From Candidatus Chlorohelix allophototropha (GTDB lineage Bacteria; Chloroflexota; Chloroflexia; Chloroheliales; Chloroheliaceae): 64,000 nt of DNA. Below the pieces are notes generated by a model. That model saw only the letters and a list, made by a program, of their open reading frames with translations, was not told where the DNA came from and did no database searches. A program made the position numbers and the translations under genes. Positions 1 through 7,784 of this stretch are shown one piece after another; position 1 is the first letter of the stretch; each line of letters opens with the position of its first letter. Location of the stretch: positions 2,036,934 through 2,100,933 of the forward strand of contig NZ_CP128399.1 of assembly GCF_030389965.1 (NCBI RefSeq), written 5' to 3'.

Positions 1-637
1 CGCACCATTTGCGCAAGCCATGCATATATTCCTGAGTAGCTACATTTACGCCGCCTTCACCTTGCACCGGTTCAATCATAATGGCTATGGTGCGTTCGTT
101 GGTGGCTTGTTTGATAGCCTCAAGGTCGTTGTAAGGTACGTTGAGGAAGCCTGCCGGTAGCGGTTTATATGGTTCTTGATAATGCGGTTTGCCGGTAGCG
201 GCTACCATAGCGAGGGTGCGCCCGTGAAATGATTTCAGGGTGGTAATTACCTCGTAAGCTCCGTTTTTCTTGACTTTGCCATACTTGCGTGCCAGCTTAA
301 CTGCGCCTTCATTTGCTTCTGCACCGCTGTTGCACAGGAATACTTTATCCAACGCCGAGTTTTCTACCAGTAAACGTCCTAATTCAATCTGGGGGATAGT
401 ATAATACTGGTTTGAGGTGTGAATAAGCGTAGCAGCCTGTTGTTGGATGGCATTGACTACGGCAGGGTGGCAGTGTCCTAGAGCGTTTACAGCCCAGCCT
501 CCCACAAAATCGAGATAACTTCGCCCGGTCTGATCCCACAAGCGCACGCCTTCACCCTTAACAATAACCATAGGGGGGCGTTTGATGTTAAACATCAAAT
601 ATTTCTTTTCCAAATCGGGCCAGCTTGAGGTAATCAC
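1..637 (-). CDS. argD: Acetylornithine/class-III aminotransferase, partial (3' end outside window)
   Basis: This is the N-terminal 212 codons of a PLP-dependent class III aminotransferase running off the left edge. I read it by translating the complement from a GTG at 637, which has an AAGGAG ribosome site just upstream. The translation shows a typical N-terminus with the GRSYLDFVGGWAVNALGH block, then the cofactor-phosphate region NSGAEANEGAVKLARKYG, then FHGRTLAM. These are hallmarks of the ArgD/ornithine aminotransferase subfamily, where acetylornithine aminotransferase swaps the amino group between N-acetylornithine and 2-oxoglutarate in arginine synthesis. The PLP lysine lies beyond the window. 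Ornithine or 4-aminobutyrate aminotransferase is the main alternative. No arginine gene is visible to confirm the pathway. Confidence 0.8.
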   Translation of the reverse strand, partial: MITSSWPDLEKKYLMFNIKRPPMVIVKGEGVRLWDQTGRSYLDFVGGWAVNALGHCHPAVVNAIQQQAATLIHTSNQYYTIPQIELGRLLVENSALDKVFLCNSGAEANEGAVKLARKYGKVKKNGAYEVITTLKSFHGRTLAMVAATGKPHYQEPYKPLPAGFLNVPYNDLEAIKQATNERTIAIMIEPVQGEGGVNVATQEYMHGLRKWC

Positions 638-847
638 AGGCTTTCTCCTTTTTAATACGGGCGTGTGTTACGCCCCAGATTGAAACAAATATCCAAGGAA
701 TATGGTCTTAAAGAGTGAATGAATTGTATAATTTTTTCGGGGGATGGTCAATCTATAGTTGTAAAATTAGACGCACCCCCCCCATTTTAAAGTATACTTA
801 AGAGAGTAATTCTAGCACCCATTGGGTGTAGTGGTTCAGGAGCCTGT

Positions 848-1600
848 ATGTTTTGTCCATATTGTGGCGCTCAAAATGAGGATGCAGCTAACACATGCAA
901 AGAGTGCCAGAAGCCTTTGCCCAAGCCGGAAGAGGAGCGCAAGGAGAAAGAAAAGCCGGTTTATAATCCGCCTCCGGTGCGCCCTTTCCAGCCCGGATCG
1001 CCCGGTAGTGAGTATGTATTTGCCGCACCCGTCAACTATTCTTCCGGCTATGTATACCAACCAGCCTCAACAGTAGGTGTTGCACAGAGTGATTCAATCG
1101 CGTTGGCAAGGTTGGGTGCTTATATTATAGATAGTATAATCACCGGGGTAATTAGCCTAGTGGTGGTGGTAATACCATTAGTATTTTGGGTAACCAGTTT
1201 TGTGAGCCGTTATTACTCCGATCTGGAAGCAACCTGTAATACTTCCCGCGATACTGTGGCATGTGATAATCTGCTTGAAAATATTATGGTAGAGAAAGGT
1301 GAGCTTTGGGGGTTCCTTGGTGTGGTAGGGGGCTTTGGGTTATTGGCAACCCTCCTGTGCCTAGCCTACTCCGTATATTTCACAGCGCGGGGGGCTACAC
1401 CGGGCAAAAAGGTTTTTGGAATAAAAGTAGTGCGTCAGGACGGTTCCACGCCCGGTTTTGGGGCTGCCTTACTTCGCCAAACCGTGGGTTACTTTATCAG
1501 TAGTACAGTTTTTATGCTTGGTTTTCTTTGGGCAGTATTTGATAAATACGGGCAAGGCTGGCATGATAAGCTGGCGAAAACTTATGTGGTGAAAGCTTAA
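848..1600 (+). CDS. Zinc-ribbon plus RDD-family membrane protein
   Basis: A 250-residue protein. The N-terminus (MFCPYCGAQ, then CKEC) is a four-cysteine zinc ribbon, followed by a Pro-rich linker (about residues 25-75). An RDD domain fills residues 85-250, opening with ALARLGAYIIDSIITG and carrying the conserved Arg and Asp, a second hydrophobic segment, and the TPGKKVFGIKVVRQDG and GWHDKLAKTYVV blocks. RDD proteins are small integral membrane proteins of poorly defined role, and some are linked to ion transport. The start is supported by AGGAG six bases upstream of the ATG. The next gene encodes another small membrane protein and is probably co-transcribed. Confidence 0.8.
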   Translation: MFCPYCGAQNEDAANTCKECQKPLPKPEEERKEKEKPVYNPPPVRPFQPGSPGSEYVFAAPVNYSSGYVYQPASTVGVAQSDSIALARLGAYIIDSIITGVISLVVVVIPLVFWVTSFVSRYYSDLEATCNTSRDTVACDNLLENIMVEKGELWGFLGVVGGFGLLATLLCLAYSVYFTARGATPGKKVFGIKVVRQDGSTPGFGAALLRQTVGYFISSTVFMLGFLWAVFDKYGQGWHDKLAKTYVVKA

Positions 1601-1650
1601 CATGGAAAATAATGCTTCCGATTAACAACTTTAATTCAGGAGGAACCACT

Positions 1651-2046
1651 ATGAATTATGATGTATCCAGCCCGGAATACAGAGAAGCATATCGAATGGC
1701 GGAACGCCGCGTAAAAGCCAAAATCGGGTTTTACTGGCATCTGGCTTCCTACGTCATTGTAAACGGTATGTTGATTGTTATTTACCTACTTACTACTATG
1801 CCAGTAGGCGGGCTATATTATCCCTGGTTTGTATGGCCTATGCTCGGATGGGGAATCGGGTTATTATTCCATTTTCTTGGGGTGTACGTTTTTGCCTCAA
1901 ATAACTCTCCGGCAGTACGACAGCGCATGATAGAGGAAGAGCTTCGGAAAATGGGAACGCCGGTTCCACCTCCCGGCGTACAATGGCCTAATACCGGTTA
2001 TGGGCAAGCTAATGTGCCAGACCCTAATAGAGAGCAGAAATATTAG
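1651..2046 (+). CDS. 2TM-domain small membrane protein
   Basis: A 131-residue protein. I chose the ATG at 1651 over an upstream in-frame ATG at 1612 because a strong CAGGAGG lies just before it. An amphipathic N-terminus (YREAYRMAERRVKAKIGFYWHL) leads into two membrane helices at about residues 30-50 and 60-85, separated by a short loop, with a charged and Pro-rich tail. This layout matches the 2TM domain often found alone or fused to histidine kinases, with no known biochemical role. It lies 50 bases after the RDD gene on the same strand, so the two may share a transcript. Confidence 0.7.
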   Translation: MNYDVSSPEYREAYRMAERRVKAKIGFYWHLASYVIVNGMLIVIYLLTTMPVGGLYYPWFVWPMLGWGIGLLFHFLGVYVFASNNSPAVRQRMIEEELRKMGTPVPPPGVQWPNTGYGQANVPDPNREQKY

Positions 2047-2338
2047 GGCTGTAATATCTTGTCTGATGTACTATAATTTAAAGATATAAGGTCTATTTGG
2101 TCATGGTCAGTAGAATTTGTACCTAAATAGCAAGCTAAGTAAAATTTAATGAACTCTTAATATATCAATAAGCTATTTATGCTTGTATAATCTTATAAGA
2201 GGTGTAGTATTTCCAGTGTTAAGCTGAGAGTGAACTTAAAATAAAAATGACATACTGGGTTGGTGTATTAATTAAATCAACAAGGGGTCATTTCTGTTAT
2301 CGGGCTTGAACTTTATACCAACTTTTTGAAAGGTCAAA

Positions 2339-2734
2339 ATGCATAATCCTAACACTGGTAGAGTTTTGGCAATTGATGATGATCCGGGTATTAGAAATGT
2401 CCTTAAGCGCATTTTTGAAACCGGTGGTTATGATGCTGAGATTGTATCTTCCGGTCAAGAAGCGCTTGCTCTCCTTTTTTCTACTGACCATAATACTGAC
2501 GATTGCCCATTTGGTTTAATTTTAACCGACTTAGGGATGCCAGAAATGGATGGATGGAGTGTTGCTGCTGCCATTCGTAGTCGCTGGTTAGATGTTCCGG
2601 TGGTATTGGTGACCGGATGGGGCGACGATGTAGATAATAAAAAAACTAAAGAATGTCAAATTAACGAAGTTATTTCTAAACCTTTTAATCTTCATAATCT
2701 ATTAGAACTTATATCCAAATATACAACCCACTAA
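2339..2734 (+). CDS. Single-domain response regulator (CheY-like)
   Basis: A 131-residue stand-alone receiver domain with no output domain. The acidic pocket is D13-D15 (IDDDPG), the phospho-acceptor is D64 (LILTDLGMPEMDG), the switch threonine is T92 (VLVTGWG) and the conserved lysine is K114 (ISKPF), so phosphorylation should be intact. Such proteins relay phosphate from a histidine kinase to a partner. No kinase lies next to it, and the kinases at 33851-36244 and 39635-41638 are the nearest in the window. The ribosome site is weak. The roughly 290 bases upstream are AT-rich with promoter-like TATAAT near 2185 but no gene. Confidence 0.9.
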   Translation: MHNPNTGRVLAIDDDPGIRNVLKRIFETGGYDAEIVSSGQEALALLFSTDHNTDDCPFGLILTDLGMPEMDGWSVAAAIRSRWLDVPVVLVTGWGDDVDNKKTKECQINEVISKPFNLHNLLELISKYTTH

Positions 2735-2898
2735 TCTCAAAAATACTAGGAAAAGACTGGCACTAAAGTACCATACGCCTCCTAATTGTGTAAGGTCTTG
2801 TGTAATGTAAAAGTATTATAATTTAACTAATCAGTTTATACTTATGGTAAGGTAAATTATATTATTTTTAATACAAGAGAGGCACAAGGGTAATAGCG

Positions 2899-3357
2899 AT
2901 GCAGCCAGCCTATCTAACAGAACAACCCTTAACAAATGTCATGACTATGATCGAAAATTTGCCTAAACGCATACTTATTGTAGATGACGATACTGATATT
3001 CTAACCCTACTCAAATTTCAATTACGCTATACAGGGTGGACTATTTCCACTGCGACTGATGGTGCAGAAGCTTTGGAATTATTCTTATCAACTCCGTTTG
3101 ATTTGGTTTTAACTGATGCTATGATGCCCGGAATGTCTGGTTATGACTTAGCACGCCTTGTAAGAACCAGCGAGAAAGGCTGTTCAACCCCTATTATTAT
3201 GCTTTCTGCTATTTTAGATACCCCAGATCAGTTAGAATTAGCTAAAGATAGCGGTGTGGATGTTTATATGACAAAGCCCCATGACCGCAGGAAATTGCAA
3301 GAGCAAATTAACGCTCTACTGGAATCCCCACCACGAAGGCAAGTTTCAACAGTTTAA
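2899..3357 (+). CDS. Single-domain response regulator
   Basis: A 152-residue receiver protein, a separate gene from the preceding regulator and only moderately similar to it. The acidic pocket is at D29-D31 (IVDDDTD), the phospho-acceptor is D73 (LVLTDAMMPGMSG), the switch residue is S103 and the conserved lysine is K126 (MTKPHD). There is a 20-residue N-terminal extension, and the C-terminus ends shortly after the last receiver helix, so there is no output domain. An AAGGG eight bases before the ATG supports the start. The partner kinase is unknown. Confidence 0.9.
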   Translation: MQPAYLTEQPLTNVMTMIENLPKRILIVDDDTDILTLLKFQLRYTGWTISTATDGAEALELFLSTPFDLVLTDAMMPGMSGYDLARLVRTSEKGCSTPIIMLSAILDTPDQLELAKDSGVDVYMTKPHDRRKLQEQINALLESPPRRQVSTV

Positions 3358-3538
3358 ATTTCACTTCCATTCATTGGTCAGGTAATACTGGCAACTCATC
3401 CAACGTTTGATTAGCTAATACCTAGCCGATTTACTAGGTGTGCTTCTGCCCGTTCGATTGGCGCGTTATTATGAAAGCTTCGCTAAACTTGACTTGTCAA
3501 AAGTTCAATTTGAGGCAAAATAGTAACGGAGGCTAGTG

Positions 3539-4447
3539 ATGAGTATTTCAGGTGAAAGTATAAATCTCCTAAAGACCCTATCAAATCAGTTAGCCGATGC
3601 GGTGGCACTTGTCTCCCCCGCATTGGTTCAGGTTAACGGGCGACAACGCCAATCCGCCAGTGGGGTGGTATTTGCCCCCGACCTGATTATGACGGCTGAC
3701 CATGTGCTAGAACGAGAAGACAATATAACAATCGTGACTCATGATGGACGTACTCTTGAAGCCGCCTTTGTGGGACGCGATATTTCAACCGACCTCGCAG
3801 TTCTGAAAGTTTCCGACCTGAACATTTCCCCCGCGAATGTAGCCACCGAGGATGCCAGAGTAGGGCAATTGGCGCTGGCTATCGGTCGCCCTGATGGTAA
3901 TGTAATGGCAAGTTCTGGTATTGTGAGCGCAGTGGGCGGTCCCTTGCGTTTCCGTTCGGGCGGCACTCTTGAGAAATATCTCCAGACCGATGCTACACCT
4001 TATCCGGGCTTTTCGGGTGGTCCTTTGATTGATGTGGAAGGTTTGGTATTGGGCATACTCACTACGGGGCTGGCGCGTGGTGTAACCCTATCTATACCCG
4101 CTTCTATCGCTTTAGCTTCTGCTTCAACCCTTTCTCAGCAAGGTTATATAAAGCGAGGTTATCTGGGTATTAGCAGTCAGGCGGTTGAAATTCCTGCTGC
4201 CCAACGCGCTGGGCGTGAGCAAGAGCATGGCTTGCTGATTGTGCGGGTAGATGCTGATACTCCTGCTGCGGGTGGTGGTATGCTGCTTGGTGATATTCTA
4301 TTGTCACTGGATGGGCAGAAGGTTGATAGCGTTGAGGATTTGCAAGCATTATTAACAGGTGAACGAGTGGGTAAGGCAGTGGCGGTAGAGGTTATAAGAG
4401 GTGGGCAACTCCAGACTCTAACTGTAACGATAGGGCAGCGCAAGTAG
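3539..4447 (+). CDS. HtrA-like serine protease with PDZ domain, no signal peptide
   Basis: A 302-residue trypsin-like protease (S1C) with one C-terminal PDZ domain. The catalytic triad is visible: H55 (TADHVL), D85 (TDLAVL) and S159 (GFSGGPL, with Phe where most family members have Asn before the serine). The PDZ domain spans about residues 205-300. HtrA/DegP proteins normally act outside the membrane, but this one starts directly with a soluble helix and shows neither signal peptide nor membrane anchor, so a cytoplasmic site is inferred. The ATG at 3539 is preferred over the overlapping GTG at 3536 because GGAGG lies six bases before it. It heads a three-gene unit with the next protease (15-base gap) and a LuxR-type regulator. 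Confidence 0.88.
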   Translation: MSISGESINLLKTLSNQLADAVALVSPALVQVNGRQRQSASGVVFAPDLIMTADHVLEREDNITIVTHDGRTLEAAFVGRDISTDLAVLKVSDLNISPANVATEDARVGQLALAIGRPDGNVMASSGIVSAVGGPLRFRSGGTLEKYLQTDATPYPGFSGGPLIDVEGLVLGILTTGLARGVTLSIPASIALASASTLSQQGYIKRGYLGISSQAVEIPAAQRAGREQEHGLLIVRVDADTPAAGGGMLLGDILLSLDGQKVDSVEDLQALLTGERVGKAVAVEVIRGGQLQTLTVTIGQRK

Positions 4448-4462
4448 GGGAGGATTGATAAA

Positions 4463-5392
4463 ATGGCACTTGACATAATAACTAAACCATCCGGCTCTGA
4501 GCTTGCCAATCGGATATCGGAAACGCTGATACAATTATTCGATCAGGTCAAGCCCGGAGTGGTGCAAGTAACCGGGAAAGGGCGCGGCAATGGCGCAGGC
4601 GTGGTATGGCGTGCGGATGGTGCAATTCTGACTAATCAGCATGTTGTGGGTAATCAGGACTCTGGTATAGAAGTGCATCTTCCCGATGGTCGTAAGTTTG
4701 AGGCTCAGGTCGTAGCGCGGGATTCTACCCTTGATCTGGCTCTTTTGACGGTGGCTGCTAGTGACCTACCTGCTGTGCCGGTAGCCGATTCTTCCCAATT
4801 GCGAATCGGTGAAATGGTTTTTGCCATCGGGCATCCTTGGGGCATTAAGGATGTTGTAACCGCAGGAATCGTTAGTGGTTTGGGTACAGTTACAGCCCCG
4901 CATAACGGGCGAACCGCAACCTACATTCGTTCTGATGTAGTGTTAGCTCCCGGCAATTCGGGTGGTCCTTTGCTAAATGCCGAAGGAGCAGTGGTGGGCA
5001 TCAACGCCATGATATTTGGCGGCGATATGTCGGTCTCAATTCCGGCGCATGTAGCGGCGGAGTGGGTAGCCGGAATACCCAGCCGCAGGGTTTATCTAGG
5101 GGTTGGGGTACAGCCTGTCGAGCTACCCGAAACACTCAAGGTTGGCGATTGGTCGGAACGTAGTGCCGGTTTGCTTGTAGTTGCTACCGAAAAGGGTGGG
5201 TTGGCAGAGTCGCATGGCGTATTTGTCGGCGATGTGCTGATGGAAATTGCAGGCACGCCCGTAAAGGATGCGGAGTCTCTACGTAGCGCCTTAAACCTTT
5301 CTCAACGTGGTTCGTCTATTCGATTGGGGCTTTTGCGGGGTGGCACAGTACTTGCACTTGATGTCAATATTACCGATACGGCGGGACAATAG
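4463..5392 (+). CDS. HtrA-like serine protease with PDZ domain, second copy
   Basis: A 309-residue paralogue of the preceding protease. The catalytic triad is H60 (TNQHVV), D91 (LDLALL) and S166 (PGNSGGPL, the canonical form), and a C-terminal PDZ domain lies at about 210-305. It also lacks a signal peptide or membrane helix. The two proteases share a domain plan and a similar short helical N-terminus, but their protein sequences are clearly diverged, so this is an old tandem duplication. An AGGGGAGG ribosome site precedes the ATG. The stop is only two bases from the start of the LuxR-type regulator, suggesting translational coupling. Confidence 0.9.
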   Translation: MALDIITKPSGSELANRISETLIQLFDQVKPGVVQVTGKGRGNGAGVVWRADGAILTNQHVVGNQDSGIEVHLPDGRKFEAQVVARDSTLDLALLTVAASDLPAVPVADSSQLRIGEMVFAIGHPWGIKDVVTAGIVSGLGTVTAPHNGRTATYIRSDVVLAPGNSGGPLLNAEGAVVGINAMIFGGDMSVSIPAHVAAEWVAGIPSRRVYLGVGVQPVELPETLKVGDWSERSAGLLVVATEKGGLAESHGVFVGDVLMEIAGTPVKDAESLRSALNLSQRGSSIRLGLLRGGTVLALDVNITDTAGQ

Positions 5393-5394
5393 TT

Positions 5395-6012
5395 ATGCTC
5401 CGTGCTTTCATCGTTGCTGCCACGCCTGTGCTACGTTCCGGGCTGCGGGCAATGCTCAACTCTCCCGGTATTGAGGTAGTTGGGGATGCGCCTTCGCTTG
5501 CTGCTGCACCGGATTTGCATAGCGCAAGTGTGGTAGTGGTGGATGAAAGATTACTCGATGATGTGTTACGCGGTATTGAAGGAGAGCGCGGGATGGCGGT
5601 GCTGGCGCTGGCGGATGATGAACGTTCCGCTACTTCCTTGCGTATTTTGAACCTGCGGGGTTGGGGTATAGTGCTACCCGATGCACCTCCCGATGAATTG
5701 CAAGCAGCGGTAATGGCGGTAGGGCAAGGCTTGGTGGTTTTGCCACCCGCACTGGCAGAACGTATGCTCAACCGCCTTCCGGTGTCTCTTTCTGAACAAA
5801 ACACTCCGCTGGATGAACCTTTGACTCCGCGTGAAATGCAAGTGCTGGATTGGTTAGGTCAGGGGCTTTCCAATAAATTAATTGCCCGCCAGCTACAGAT
5901 TAGCGAACATACGGTTAAATTTCACATTTCCTCTGTTTATGCCAAACTGGGAGTATCGAGTCGAACCGAAGCGGTGCGGCGCGGCTCACAGCTAGGCATT
6001 ATCACCCAATAG
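5395..6012 (+). CDS. LuxR/NarL-family regulator with degenerate receiver
   Basis: A 205-residue two-domain DNA-binding regulator. The C-terminal helix-turn-helix (about residues 142-203, LTPREMQVLDWLGQGLSNK then SEHTVKFHISSVYAKL) is a textbook LuxR/NarL domain. The N-terminal half aligns with receivers, but the acidic pair is replaced by Ala-Ala (FIVAATPV), the switch Thr is Ala (VLALADDE) and the conserved Lys is Pro (IVLPDAPP). Only the acceptor-position D50 remains. It probably cannot be phosphorylated normally and is better viewed as a pseudo-receiver. It sits two bases after the second HtrA gene, so its activity may be linked to the proteases (inference). Confidence 0.88.
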   Translation: MLRAFIVAATPVLRSGLRAMLNSPGIEVVGDAPSLAAAPDLHSASVVVVDERLLDDVLRGIEGERGMAVLALADDERSATSLRILNLRGWGIVLPDAPPDELQAAVMAVGQGLVVLPPALAERMLNRLPVSLSEQNTPLDEPLTPREMQVLDWLGQGLSNKLIARQLQISEHTVKFHISSVYAKLGVSSRTEAVRRGSQLGIITQ

Positions 6013-6095
6013 TGAAAAATTTTGTAACAATTCAGCCAGATAAAAAATAGACCTATTTAACTAAAGGAATCCAAGCAGGGTTCTCCGGGGTGCAA

Positions 6096-7756
6096 CCCAT
6101 AGGCGTATAGTTAAGCCTTTCACAAGTTAAAATCAGGCAACTTTGCATATTAGTGTAAGGTCGGGAGCATGTAGCTCGCGGGTGCTTAACTGAATTTGGC
6201 TAATCTGTTGGTAACTAGTGAGGCGATCTGCTCTTTTCTCTTTCAAACTATAGCGGCCCCATCTTTTCCTGAGCTTTTTAATCAATTTCTTTACTTTCTT
6301 GTCTTTACCTCTCAGCAAGGCTTTGCCCAGCCTTACGATTTCTGTACCTAAGGTCTGAAGCGCTTTCGTTAGGCTCAACTCCCGCGTTGTCTTTATGAGC
6401 GCCTGCAATATAAGGGGCTTCGCCCTGCCTAACTTCGCTTTGTCCGTTTCTTGCCATTGACGGTTGCTTTCTCCTCCTGATGATCCCACCAGTGCTTCCA
6501 CCAAGTTGGTTTCTTCCGCTTCCCCCATTTCTTCACTCCCTGCTACTCCCCAACTCAAATAGATCAGCAGGGTGTAGCCAATTAACCGGGCATAGATTTC
6601 GCACCATACCCGGCTCAATTTCTTGTTGCCGCTCTGTGCTAGTCCCAAACCACTTTTCCAGAGCTTAAAAAGCAACTCGATTTGCCAGCGCAAGTGATAG
6701 ACTATACCCACCTGATAACCACTTAACAAGCTCTCGTGCACATTCGTTAGATACAAGTTCCAGCGTAACCGCTCAGCTGTCGCGGCACTCAACTCCCGCC
6801 CTTTGAGTTGGCTAACCTTTTTCGCTTGCGCCAACCGCTGGAGATAAGCTTCTTGCGGTAGCACTTGTGCCACTACCCGTAACTTCAACCGTTCTTTTTG
6901 CCCTACTTCCACTCTTAACTCTATTACTGTTCCTGCGCAGGTACCTCCTCTGCGCCTTAATTCCGACCCTAAAGCCAGGGGCTGGTTACTCCCCTGCTCA
7001 TACAAATGCACCTTGGGGGGCAAGCGGCTCACAAAATAATGAGCTGCCATCAGCCGTTTTAGCCGTTCCAGGGTGCAATAACCCAAATCAAACAGTACCA
7101 AACTGCCTTCCGGTAATTTTTCCAACTTATCTTCAAAGCTCTGATCTGGTTCCAGCGCCGCTTGTGCCGTCACAACCTCCACTTGCTGCTGCAAATAATC
7201 ATAGGTTATTTGTAACTTCATACCGGCTTTGCCAGCCTGTCCACCACTGGCAGGCTGACTATCCGCCAGTTTGTTAGCTAGCCCTATATGAGTGCTATCT
7301 ATCAGGTACACTCCTCTAAAAGGTTCAAACAGTTCCAACCACAAACCTTCTCGCTGCTGCCACACTTGTAGCGCTTCTTCGAATAGCAAGCGTAAAAACT
7401 CCACTGTCACTGAGGTTAAGCGTTGGCTCAACCCCGAGCGGGTGACATTTACACCGAATTGTTGGGCTATTTGGCTCAATTGGTTAAGGCTGGCGCCGGG
7501 CTGGCTCATAAAGCCTGTTACCAACACCAGTGCCAAAATTGTCCCTGTGATTTTCGAGCTGCGTTTGTTCACTCCTTGCTCGTTCGCTAGTGCTTTGGCT
7601 CGTTCCCCAAATATTTTTTGCAAAGCTCCAACTATTTCGTCTATACTAGGCATGTGAGTTTCCTTTGGTTTTGTAGTAAGAGTTGAAGAGTCTTACATCT
7701 TACCAGAGGAACTCACCTCTTTCTATTTGTGATTCTCTTAACTATACGCTTATGGG
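6096..7756 (-). mobile_element. IS4-family insertion sequence, complete
   Basis: A 1661-base element bounded by 20-base terminal inverted repeats at 6096-6115 and 7737-7756 that match at 19 of 20 positions (outer end CCCATA, inner end TATAGTTAAG). It carries one intact transposase gene on the minus strand. I find no convincing target-site duplication. The left flank is GGGGTGCAA and the right flank is a G-run. It landed in the intergenic space between two convergent genes, so no gene is visibly broken. The near-perfect ends and open transposase suggest a recent insertion. Confidence 0.85.
6133..7653 (-). CDS. IS4-family DDE transposase
   Basis: A 506-residue transposase filling most of the IS element. 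DDE residues can be placed at LIDSTHIG (first Asp), LFDLGYCTLERL (second Asp) and the IS4 signature YHLRWQIELLFKLWK, which fits Y-(2)-R-(3)-E-(6)-K. The C-terminal third is Lys/Arg-rich. It catalyses excision and insertion of the element by acting on the terminal repeats. The reading frame is uninterrupted, so it may be active. The ATG at 7653 lies about 100 bases inside the right repeat. Confidence 0.92.
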   Translation of the reverse strand: MPSIDEIVGALQKIFGERAKALANEQGVNKRSSKITGTILALVLVTGFMSQPGASLNQLSQIAQQFGVNVTRSGLSQRLTSVTVEFLRLLFEEALQVWQQREGLWLELFEPFRGVYLIDSTHIGLANKLADSQPASGGQAGKAGMKLQITYDYLQQQVEVVTAQAALEPDQSFEDKLEKLPEGSLVLFDLGYCTLERLKRLMAAHYFVSRLPPKVHLYEQGSNQPLALGSELRRRGGTCAGTVIELRVEVGQKERLKLRVVAQVLPQEAYLQRLAQAKKVSQLKGRELSAATAERLRWNLYLTNVHESLLSGYQVGIVYHLRWQIELLFKLWKSGLGLAQSGNKKLSRVWCEIYARLIGYTLLIYLSWGVAGSEEMGEAEETNLVEALVGSSGGESNRQWQETDKAKLGRAKPLILQALIKTTRELSLTKALQTLGTEIVRLGKALLRGKDKKVKKLIKKLRKRWGRYSLKEKRADRLTSYQQISQIQLSTRELHAPDLTLICKVA

Positions 7757-7784
7757 GTAGGGGGGGTGAATAGTTACGAAATTC

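Noticed and set aside
3489-3500. TTGAC-TT-GTCAA inverted repeat before the first HtrA gene
   Set aside because: The 5-base arms are short and common by chance in AT-rich gaps. No second copy was noticed, so I did not call an operator.
6480-7657. Several plus-strand open frames inside the IS element
   Set aside because: They are opposite-strand shadows of the transposase gene with no recognisable domain.
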